NCBI GenBank assembly: GCA_947311845.1
Contig: CAMZMU010000071.1
Span: 24,622,805-24,686,804, forward strand
Reading direction: 5' to 3'
Source: Poa pratensis
Taxonomy: Eukaryota > Streptophyta > Magnoliopsida > Poales > Poaceae
Length of the DNA: 64,000 nt
Positions within the stretch are counted from its first letter, which is position 1. Every line of letters starts with the position of its first letter. The notes below the pieces were generated by a model that did not search any database, was not told the origin of the DNA, and worked only from the letters and a program-made list of their open reading frames with translations. The position numbers and the translations under genes were made by a program. Below, piece by piece: positions 56,701 through 64,000 of the stretch.

Positions 56701-58190
56701 GCGAACTAACCTGTGGTGGAAGGCGCTCTCGGAAAAACGGCTTTACGCCCCACCGCCATTTATCCGACATCTCGGTGGCGGCAATGGCGTTTACCCGTCG
56801 CCTGATGGAGACTTTGCTAAGGTCATGCCTGCTGATCCGGGTAGGATCTAGCACACCACCCATGTGGCATATCTTGTGTTCACGTCTTTGAAGAGGGCAG
56901 ACCCGGCGACCGATGAAGGTCCGGAGCAGATCATCCGAGCCAGGCCCTTCTTCGAAGTCCTCCAGAGTTTCATGTACAGTCTGAAGTTCTACAATAGTCT
57001 CGGCCGGATTGTATCCGAAGTTCAATTCGGCTGTGGGTGGCTCGATCGTGAACTCGGGCAGATTAAGGGCGTCATGGCCTTCTGCACTCTTCACATAAAG
57101 GAAAGACCTTTGCCACTTCTTGACAGTGTCTAGGCCAGTGATACGGGGAAAGATGGATCCCTGCCTTGGCGTGATGCTAACCGGACCGCAAGCAGTCATC
57201 AGCTTCGGCTTAGTGCCTGGAATAGTATGTTTGCGGAGGTGGAAATACTTTGCCCAAATATCGACGGTCGGCCAGACACCGAGATAGCCCTCGCAAAAGG
57301 AGCTAAAAGCCGATAGAGAAACGAAGGCATTAGCCGGGAGGTGATGAGGCTGTAGGCCAAAGAAATCCAGGAAAGCCCGGAAGAAATCACTCGCCGGCAA
57401 TCCGAATCCGCGCTCAAAATGCGCTAGAAACACCACACGTTCACCAGGTTCGGGAACCGGGACGAGTTCCTTCCCCGGTTTGCGGCATATAACTTGAGAG
57501 GTTATACGCCGGGTGCTTAATAGCCATTCCAGATCGTCCTTGGTCACATCAGAACCCTCCCATCTGCCGGGAGGAAGCTTCGCCATATCCGGATCAATCC
57601 TGCAAGAGGTCGGATAGGGCCGAGTCAAAATGAATCGGATAATGGTATAATCGAACCAGATCTAGAGTGATTCGGCTAATATTATCCCGGATGAAACTAG
57701 CCGGATTCAGCAGAGAAGGTGATTCGGGTGGCAATCACAAACACCTTCCGCAAAGGTCTAGGGTTACACAAGATCTACTGCAGCAGTAAAAAAGAAAGGA
57801 AATCAAGAGTAAAAATATGGTTGAACTGCTCATACGGTGGCAAACAAAACTAGGGCAGTGTAGTGCAAAATCTAGACAGGAGATCTACTAGATGCACTGA
57901 GGCTGGGCGACGGACTAATATGCGGATAAATCTACAAGAAACAAATGCGAGTTTCCCGTGGCATATGAACTCCTCGAGTTCGCCATGACCGGAGAAAAAG
58001 AAAACTCACGGTGATGACGCGACGGGGAAGAAGCTCGATGAAGGAACGGCGGCGCTGGGCACGGTGCGCGGCCCCGGTCGTTTTCCTCCGGTGCGTTGAG
58101 GACGTCTCCGGCGCGGCAAGGTTACGAGGGCGAGATTGCGGCGGCGGCGGTGGCGCAGATGGAAGTTTTCGGAGTGGGGAACGAGCGGAG
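53734..58190 (-). CDS. Antisense, intron-containing gene inside element C (gypsy-type transposon domain + coiled coil)
   Basis: Exon model on the minus strand: 5'-UTR exon about 58190-58010, UTR intron 58009-57600 (GTGAGT...TTGCAG), then coding exons 57586-56711 (ATG at 57586, MAKLPPGRWEGSD), 56627-56248, 56160-55437, 55175-54752 and 54654-53734. All introns have GT-AG ends (donors GTTAGT, GTAATA, GTAAAT, GTAAGT) and the four coding junctions keep the frame (phases 0, 2, 0, 1). Exon 1 has the plant 'putative gypsy type transposon' domain (HFERGFGLPASDFFRAFLDF, then FCEGYLGVWPTVDIW). Exons 2-3 are basic, Pro/Gln-rich and nuclear-like (KAKRIKKSG). Exon 4 is a coiled coil and exon 5 is acidic. 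About 1,107 residues. Function unknown; extra antisense ORFs after pol are known in Tat elements. One extra base in exon 5 (near 53869) is absent from copy 1. Confidence 0.72.
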
Positions 58191-58215
58191 AAGAAGAGGA
58201 AACCCCCTGCGCCCA

Positions 58216-58223
58216 TATTTATA
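58216..58223 (-). promoter_or_regulatory. TATA box of the antisense gene
   Basis: TATAAATA on the minus strand, in GC-rich DNA, about 30 bp before a C/T-rich leader (CCTCTTCTTCTCCGC) and 635 bp before the ATG including the UTR intron. It gives the gene its own promoter independent of the LTRs. Confidence 0.65.
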
Positions 58224-58631
58224 GCGCCCAGCGGTAACGGGCGCACTACTGCACGGTTTTCGGAGCGTCGCACGGTAACTGCATCCTGGAACTCTGTGGC
58301 CACCTCTGTGGCCGTGTGTTCCAAGCACATGTTGGGCCATAGAATTGGAAGCAGTTGCACGGATCCTGTGTGCCGGTCAACGGAGAAAACGAGAAGACGC
58401 GGTCGTTTGGTCAAATGCACTCAAGTACCCGGAGAATCCGGATGAGGTGCTGTCAGTGGCATGTCAGATCAGAGATCCGGATTATGGGGCTTTGCGCAGA
58501 GATTCACTGCCAAGTGTCCCGGGAAATCCTGAGACAAGATTATATGATATGATTCGGTTAGTGATGTTTATTTTTAACCTGCTACGGCTCTTCAGCCGAG
58601 GCTGTAGAACCGCACCAGCTTCGGGGACTAC
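58224..58631 (+). other. Upstream region of the antisense gene and polypurine tract of element C
   Basis: No supported ORF. It would contain the upstream regulatory region of the antisense promoter. The last bases (CTTCGGGGACTAC, 58619-58631) lie directly before the 3' LTR and are the likely plus-strand primer region. Confidence 0.6.
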
Positions 58632-59731
58632 TGTCGGGGGGCTGCCCCCGGGTAGGGCAAAGATGTGGTGTTAAGTGTTGCAAAGAGCTAGCCGGATCAA
58701 TATATAGCCGGGTCACTTGGGCCGGATCTCTCGTGAGAGTCGGTTAGTACTTAACCGAATCAGAGGAAGATGCCAGAGAGGATCCGGTAAAGCTTAACCG
58801 AATCAGAGGAAGGAAACCGGTTAAGTTAGCCGGGTTGGTCAGGAAGGACCCGGATAAGGTAATCCGGATATTGCACAAGGGCCAAGTAATGTCAGAAAGG
58901 TTCACGGGTGTCTCCTGCCAGAGGCTGAGAAGACAGCCGGGTCAAGTCGCAGGTTTTCCGGGTCGCAAGGCCCTAGGCGCTGACTTGGCCAATTCGGGAA
59001 AGAGGATACGACCGAGACCCGGGGGGCTACGGCTGCCATTGCCCAAAGTGGCAAGATAGGCCTGCTAGGGACTTGACGGCCAGGTCAGGTCACGGGATTC
59101 CTGGGAGCGCAGCAACCTAGGAGCTGACCCGGCCAATTCGGGAAAGAGGATATGACCGAGACCCGGTGGGCTACACCTGCCATTGCCCAAAGTGGCAAGA
59201 TAGGCCTGCTGGGCCTGACAGTCCGGCCGTTGGGTTGACAGGGGGCAGAGGCTTGTCCTGTTCCTCTTGTCCATGCCATTATCACTTCCAGCCAGGGGCA
59301 AAATGGTAATTCGGTTAGTGTATAAGTAAGCTACCAAATCCTCCAGTAGAGAGGAGGACGGACGGAAGGGGAGAGAACGGCAAAAGAGAAAGGCATTATC
59401 CCCCCCAAGCTCCATCTTCTTCTGAGAGCTCCCACCATTGTTCTTCATACAGCTCAAGGAGCACTCTGTACTTGTAACCACTTGAGATATAAAGAGAGTA
59501 GGCTAGTGCTGCAGTAGGGGTGTTACCTCCACAAGAGGGCCCCGAAGCAGGGTACATCGTGGTGTTCTTTGCTTCTTCTTGGTTCTGCTTGTTCTTGTTT
59601 GTTCTTGCGAGTTCTTGGTTGTTCTCCATGCGTGCTTCGTGAGCGCGCAAACCCTCCCCGGATCCCCCAACGTCCTAGCGAGCCCACAACTTAAGCCATC
59701 CTATGGCATCTGCCGTGACACCACCACGACA
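58632..59731 (+). repeat. 3' LTR of element C
   Basis: Starts TGTCGGGGGGCTG and ends CCACGACA; 1100 bp. It differs from the 5' LTR by about five substitutions and short insertions near 59355-59430. It also contains the gag ATG (59703). Confidence 0.95.
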
Positions 59732-59736
59732 ATGAT
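59732..59736. repeat. Target-site duplication ATGAT, right copy
   Basis: Matches 37502-37506. The integrase of B resumes immediately after it. Confidence 0.95.
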
Positions 59737-60248
59737 GTTGGGTGGAAGAATTGCCAGCAGTACTGTGGAGCTTAAGAACAACCCCTAACAGATCCACAGG
59801 ATTTACACCATATTTCATGGTCTATGGAGCAGAAGCAGTCATGCCCAGCAACATCGTACATGATTCACCAAGAGTTGCGGCTTACATCGAGACAGATAAT
59901 GAGATAGCTCGGCAAGACTCGGTGGACACATTAGAAGAAGTTAGAGACTTGGCAGCATCAAGGTCAGCGGTATATCAACAAGACTTGCGACGCTATCATG
60001 CCAGACGCATCAAAACCCGCACCTTTCAAGAAGGCAACCTAGTACTGCGACTTAAACAAGATCACAAGGGAATGCATAAGCTCTCCTCTCCATGGGAAGG
60101 ACCCTACATCATCAGCAAGAAGCTAAACAATGGGTCGTACTATCTGCTGGATGTAAGGGAAGAAAGCAGCGAACGCCATGATTTCGAGGATCGTCTCGAG
60201 GCACCTCGCCCTTGGAACGTCGCACACCTGCGACCGTACTATACATAA
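59737..60248 (+). pseudogene. pol: Tat element B integrase, C-terminal part
   Basis: Continues the frame broken at 37506: WSLRTTPNRSTGFTPYFMVY (59769-59828), YGAEAVMPSN, RDLAASRSAVYQQDLRRYHA (59945-60004), LSSPWEGPYIISKKLNNGSY (60080-60139) and the terminal RPWNVAHLRPYYT before TAA at 60246-60248. The C-terminal DNA-binding part is intact in this piece. No chromodomain. Confidence 0.9.
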
Positions 60249-60335
60249 GAAAAGGCTAATTAGAGCCAAGCATCATCCTTTCCAGCTTTATAGCTGAGTA
60301 TCATCACAGCCACTCAGGGCTAGAACTTCAACTTT

Positions 60336-60550
60336 GGTCGCCACCTAGGCGCGACCTATGCAACATCTGATCGCCACCCAGGCGCGATCGACCCTTGTAT
60401 CAGAAACCGGCTGCCACCTAGGCGCGGCCGTAAACTTTGTATCATTTCTGGTCGCCACCTAGGCGCGACCGACCCCATCTGTCACCATGGATCGCCACCT
60501 ACGCGCGATCCAACCCTATGTATAACACTCGGTTGCCACCAAGGCGCGAC
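60336..60550 (+). repeat. Six tandem hairpin repeats in the 3' region of element B
   Basis: Units begin at 60336, 60369, 60409, 60450, 60490 and 60531 (period about 40 bp). Each has arms GGTCGC and GCGACC around a loop CACCTAGGC. Arms change together: GATCGC/GCGATC in units 2 and 5, GGCTGC/GCGGCC in unit 3. Paired changes imply that the fold matters. Confidence 0.88.
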
Positions 60551-61202
60551 TTATGTGTCATCATAATCAAAGCTTATCATAGCTTAGCCTATGGCAATAT
60601 CATATGTTTCTTGGGGGCTTTGTTACCCTAAAATAGCCAACTTATTGGCAATTATCAAATTTACCTTAAGTTGGATTGCTACTTGCATTATGTGGCCAAA
60701 GTACTGGTGTGTGGCGTCAATCGAGCTTGATTGCCTATCATGGCCGCTCTCGACTCTGAACACACATGTTCCTAGGAAATACTGAGTCGCGCGAGTGCCC
60801 ACTTAAGGATTCAGATGGCCTAACTAGAGGTCGATGTAATGCTTATAGTACGGCAACACCAATTACAATTACTTGTATCTTAACAATTGTTTTATTCATG
60901 ATATCAAGTTACAGGTGATGACCTTCAGAATTCTCTGAGAAGAATTGAGATGATTACCACGTTACATCCTCTCAATCCTTGTGGGCTACATCATATTATT
61001 ATCAAAAATTCGAAGATGGATCGTCATCAAGTTCTGAAGCTATCAGGCTACTCTAACAAAGAAGCTCACGAAGTCAGATGATCTTTCAGGTGCGAGTCAA
61101 GGCCAATCCTGCACAATTATAAGTCACGAAACAAGGAAAAGCGCGGCCTAAACATTCAAGATCAAGAAATACTATGAAGTTCCGGCCACGCTTGGGGGCT
61201 AA
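60551..61202 (+). other. 3' non-coding tail and polypurine tract of element B
   Basis: No supported ORF. AT-rich; matches 30770-31421. Ends CTTGGGGGCTAA immediately before the 3' LTR. Confidence 0.8.
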
Positions 61203-61682
61203 TGTCGGGGGAATGATTAACCCGCGACTTAAGGCTGCGCTATCATTGTTGGGCCACGTGAAAGATGGGCCAATCTCGCATCGCGACTCGATAAAGGAAA
61301 GTTCCAGAAGGTCGGTGCAAACTTGCCTTGGAAGACAAGAAAGATAATCAGGCTTCGTGTAGAACTCTTGTAACCTGGCGAGCCTCTGTGTATATAAAGA
61401 GGACTCGCAGGACTTAGAGGGGGTCAAGCTATCAAGCCCAAAACCCTATCTCATACGGCGAGTACCAGATCGGATCGCCTCCATTGTAACACCTCGATTA
61501 TCATATCAATACCAATCTAGGGTAGGCAGGAAGTAGGTCTTTTACCTCACATTGAGGGGGCCGAACCTGGGTAAATCTGTGTTGATCTTTGTTCCTGCGA
61601 TCCCAAGCTCGGAGATGCTTGACTCGCGTAATCCCACACCTACGAAGTCATCTATGACACCTGACGTGACAAACCCACGACA
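61203..61682 (+). repeat. Right (3') LTR of element B
   Basis: Starts TGTCGGGGGAATG, ends CCCACGACA; 480 bp. TATATAAAG is at 61391-61399. Element A sequence follows directly (integrase end). No target duplication is detectable because the left end of the array is a truncated B tail. Confidence 0.92.
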
Positions 61683-61918
61683 GCCAGGTCAAGAGTTGAT
61701 CTTTCCAGGAAGGCGACTTGGTTCTTCGACTCATCCAAAAGTCGAAAGGGATGCATAAGCTCTCGGCACCATGGGAAGGACCGTTCGTCGTCAGCAAGGC
61801 GATAGGCAACGGCTCCTACCACCTCGTCGACTTGCGTGAGCAAACAAAAGCTCCAAGTCTGACGAGGAGACCAAGCGTCCATGGAACATCAGCCTGCTTC
61901 GCCCCTACTATACATAGT
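61683..61918 (+). pseudogene. pol: Tat element A integrase, C-terminal end
   Basis: Residues VLRLIQKSKGMHKLSAPWEG (61719-61778), PFVVSKAIGNGSYHLVDLRE (61779-61838) match the integrase C-terminus of B and C. A frame shift lies near 61690-61718 and another near 61855, after which the terminal LRPYYT-like end is read in another frame before TAG at about 61916-61918. Everything between the RNase H start (30741) and this piece is missing from A. Confidence 0.85.
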
Positions 61919-62514
61919 ATCCATTGTAATGATGTGTAATCAATCAAGAAAATAAGGCCGGTACGCACTCGACACGCTCGGGAGCTACCGTTTCGTCTCA
62001 ATCATGCTTTCGAGCCTTTATTTTTTCTACTCACACGTTATATGATTGATGGGTCGTCAAAGAGAGCCGGACGCCACGACGCGCGACTCACCACTGGACT
62101 CCCTGTTGTTGCAGTAAAATCACTATGGAATTGTTGTTTTCTCCCAAGTCGTCAGCCACTCGCAAAAAGTGAAAAGTAGTGCAGCCGGTTCAAGCCTAAC
62201 TTGACAATGAAGCCGCACTCGGACTTTGTCACCATGGATACCACACGCGTCACGAACAAAAATCACGCGAGACACACTTGGTGAGGTCGCATGATCGACT
62301 AAGCTCACAAAAAGCGAAAAACAAACAAAGTGATGATAAGCGCACAACAAGCATCAAGAAGTGCCAGAAATAAATCCTTAAGCTGCAGAGGCGCACGCTG
62401 AAACGCAACCCGGCACTTAGCATACTTGTTCATTACATATATATTTTTCGCCCGCAGGCGATCAAACCTAACTACTTCAAAATAACCCCTCTCATGAAAG
62501 CAGGGGCATGACCT
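61919..62514 (+). other. Spacer after pol of element A
   Basis: No supported ORF. It corresponds to the spacer between pol and the antisense gene in element C, but I see no CTCGGGGACT or hairpin repeats. Confidence 0.6.
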
Positions 62515-63393
62515 TCAGGAAGACGGAGCCGCCTGAGCGGAAGAAGTCGACGCCTCGTTCTCCGCAGCCTCCGGCGCCATAATCGAAGCCCTGGAGAACA
62601 GGAACTCCGTTGCCGGCTCGATCTCCGCCACTTCGTCGAGCACGCTGTTGGGGGGCACCGCATCGAAGACGAACTCGGTGTGGTCGACCATCTTGGCAGC
62701 TCGGCAGGCGTACGGGTGCAGAACTCGAAGACTGGCGCCATATCGACTTCTCGACCATCAGGTCGAGTCGGGATGCTAGCCATGATCTTGTCGACGTTCG
62801 TCTGCGTGTACCGGCCGCGCATGAGCCCGAGCGCCACACACGCTCCGCTCCGGGCGGACGACTCCCGCACCCAGGTGATCACCTGGGGCATTAGCTCAAG
62901 CACCCGCAGGACCCGGCAGACGGGCGCGGGACACCCCTCCTTGGAGACAGCGCCTGGACGACGGCGCTGGCCTTGTCATGCACGTCGCGAGCAAAGACGC
63001 CGATACGGCGAATATGCTTCGCCGACGTCGAGCCAGCCATCTCCTCGCCTACTCATCAGCGGTAAAAAGGAAGAAAATGAGCGAAGAATGGCCAAGAACA
63101 GTAATGAAATACATTGCAAAGAGGGAAAATCGTGACAAAACTCACCCCAGATGGCAACAACAAGATTCTCGAGCGGCTCGGCCAGCTCCTTCTACTCGCG
63201 CTCGGCCGCGACGGACTTGCGCTCGAGCTTCTCGAGATCCTCACCATAGCCTTTTGTGGCTTGGGTGAGGGCCGCGTCCGCCTCCTCCTTCTGCTTCCTC
63301 AGCCGCACGTAGGAGTCCTGCACGCGGCGAACGCCTTGGTGTGCCGGCTCTCCTGTGCGGTTAGCAGCCACTGATGCTCAGCGAGGGAGATGT
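62515..63393 (-). pseudogene. Antisense gene of element A, 3' exons
   Basis: On the minus strand, a coiled-coil exon (about 63393-63140: SYVRLRKQKEEADAALTQ, EDLEKLERKSVAAERE) is followed by a donor-like GGTGAG near 63143. After an intron of about 80-100 bp, a further exon has STSAKHIRRIGVFARDVHDK and VITWVRESSARSGACVALG, similar in arrangement to WRSSSARAGADAALLF in element C. The end is EAASTSSAQAAPSS-like before TGA at 62517-62515. Frameshifts occur near 62945 and 62700, and a TAG near 63208. The 5' exons are cut off by the CACTA-like end at 63394. Confidence 0.55.
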
Positions 63394-63643
63394 CACTAGT
63401 ACAGAACGACACATCCGATACCCTTCTATGGAAACGGCACGAGTTAGGTGACGGAGAATCGCGCTTTCCGCGTGAGAAAACCCGCCCCGCCAGGCAAGCT
63501 GGCCCGCGTCCCGCCTTCATAGGCAACAGTCGCGAATTATTAACCGTTGCCGATATGTTGGTAACGGAGTTTCTTTCGACTCTGTTTGCGATATGTTCTT
63601 CAATGGCATCGGACATTTGCATACAACCGTTGGCGAGGTTGCT

Positions 63644-63650
63644 TATATAA
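63644..63650 (+). promoter_or_regulatory. TATA box upstream of the GRF exon
   Basis: TATATAAA in GCTTATATAAAATTCC, about 100 bp before the ATG. A second candidate (TTATAAAAGAC) is near 63677, about 70 bp before it. Confidence 0.5.
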
Positions 63651-63748
63651 AATTCCTTTTTTAGCACTATCTTGGATATTATAAAAGACTGTCGATTCGC
63701 CCTTGTTCCTCCGCTCCAGCTTGTTTTTACTCCGCACTCGTGTCCTCC

Positions 63749-63928
63749 ATGGCCAAGAGCATGAGCTCGTCGGGGAGATCGAATGCGTCCTCCTGCTGCG
63801 CCGCCTGGGCCGGGTCAGATCTGCCGCTTGTGAAGTCCGTTTGCTGCCGCTGTCGGAACGCGATTCGTCGAGTGTCGCGTTCGGATCTGAACCCAGGCCG
63901 GATCTACTTCAAGTGTCCAAATCACAGG
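63749..63928 (+). CDS. GRF-type zinc-finger protein, first exon
   Basis: ATG 63749 opens exactly 60 codons (MAKSMSSSGRSNASSC...) to a donor GTTAGT at 63929, phase 0. The end has the start of a zf-GRF domain: CCRCRNAIRRVSRSDLNPGR (63842-63901) and IYFKCPNH, with the CxxC pair, Arg-Val-Ser, Asn-Pro-Gly-Arg and the third Cys. The fourth ligand and the aromatic CKFW-like segment would be in the next exon, outside the window. GRF fingers bind single-stranded nucleic acid in several DNA-repair proteins, and grasses have many small GRF proteins of unknown role, often near transposons. Whether it belongs to the CACTA element or is a captured host exon cannot be told. Confidence 0.55.
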
Positions 63929-64000
63929 GTTAGTTTGACGCTTCGACCAGTTTTGATTGATTCTATTCTATGTGTGATGCTGATTTACCTCTGGATTCGA

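Larger units (their letters stand above)
37507..59731 (+). mobile_element. Tat/Retand-type Ty3/gypsy element C (apparent 22.2 kb, true length about 14.5 kb)
   Basis: LTRs of about 1.09 kb with TG/CA ends, Tat primer site, gag, protease, RT, two RNase H domains, integrase, a long 3' region with an antisense gene, and an exact 5-bp target duplication. The middle is present twice (39894-47600 and 47614-55322) around a 13-N gap, best explained by unmerged contig ends. The LTRs differ by only about five substitutions plus short indels, so it is the youngest layer of the nest. Confidence 0.92.
25714..63393 (+). mobile_element. Tat/Retand-type Ty3/gypsy element A, interrupted by element B
   Basis: Parts present are 25714-30741 (LTR, gag, protease, RT, start of RNase H) and 61683-63393 (integrase end, spacer, antisense gene). 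Between them are the B/C nest and an apparent deletion of the second RNase H and most of integrase. It is cut on the right at 63394 by a CACTA-like end. The pol type (YVDD, Tat-like linker) and the antisense gene after pol place it in the Tat group. Confidence 0.82.
63394..64000 (+). mobile_element. Probable CACTA (En/Spm) transposon end, continuing past the window
   Basis: CACTAGTACAGAA at 63394 resembles CACTA terminal sequences and abruptly ends the antisense gene of element A; TGT at 63391-63393 is the expected 3-bp duplication. Inverted sub-terminal motifs such as ATCCGATA, GCCGATATG and CATCGGAC follow. The other end is outside the window, so the call is tentative. It could instead be a flanking gene region. 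Confidence 0.5.

Noticed and set aside
60336..60550. CRISPR-like array of regularly spaced repeats
   Set aside because: Plant retrotransposon context, six imperfect hairpin units with short, similar spacers, no Cas genes. Better explained as tandem hairpins of element B.

Overview
The window is plant nuclear DNA from a large-genome grass (probably Pooideae) and consists almost entirely of nested transposable elements. No ordinary host gene is recognisable, except possibly a GRF zinc-finger exon at the extreme right. The grass call rests on the element types: a Tekay-type chromovirus with 4-kb LTRs, a SIRE/Maximus-type copia with an extra 3' ORF, a BARE/Angela-like copia LTR, Athila, and three Tat/Retand-type Ty3/gypsy families with a second RNase H.

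Layout. (1) 1-19242: 3' part of a SIRE-like Ty1/copia element, split by a complete Tekay chromovirus (284-14180, 5-bp target duplication GCCGG). After the chromovirus the copia RNase H resumes, followed by a 3' env-like/plant-transposon ORF and the 3' LTR. (2) 19243-21986: L1-type LINE (ORF1 tail, endonuclease, 5' half of RT). (3) 21987-22811: BARE/Angela-like copia LTR fragment inside the LINE. (4) 22812-25713: 5' part of an Athila element inside that LTR. (5) 25714-30741 and 61683-63393: Tat element A inside the Athila gag. (6) 30742-37506 and 59732-61682: Tat element B inside A, as a truncated tandem array (3' tail, LTR, internal, LTR). (7) 37507-59731: Tat element C inside B (target duplication ATGAT). 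(8) 63394-64000: probable CACTA end with a GRF zinc-finger exon, inserted in A.

Assembly caveat: a 13-N gap (47601-47613) lies between two copies of the same ~7.7-kb piece of element C (39894-47600 and 47614-55322). The repeat begins and ends exactly at the gap, so it is best read as an unmerged contig overlap. Element C is then about 14.5 kb, not 22 kb. The two copies differ mostly by 1-base indels, so many frameshifts in the window may be sequence errors or allelic differences.

How the parts work: each LTR element carries promoter LTRs, a tRNA primer-binding site, gag, protease, RT/RNase H, integrase and a polypurine tract. The most interesting signals are: (a) a five-coding-exon antisense gene with its own TATA box and 5'-UTR intron inside element C, with a related antisense reading frame in A; (b) in all three Tat families, a gag ATG exactly 29 nt inside the LTR end, so that the primer-binding site encodes Gag residues LAPTVG; (c) an in-frame amber codon at the same protease/RT boundary position in A and C, in a locally over-conserved stretch; (d) six hairpin repeats with compensatory changes in the 3' region of B; (e) a short acidic reading frame in the Tekay LTRs whose six inter-LTR differences are all synonymous.
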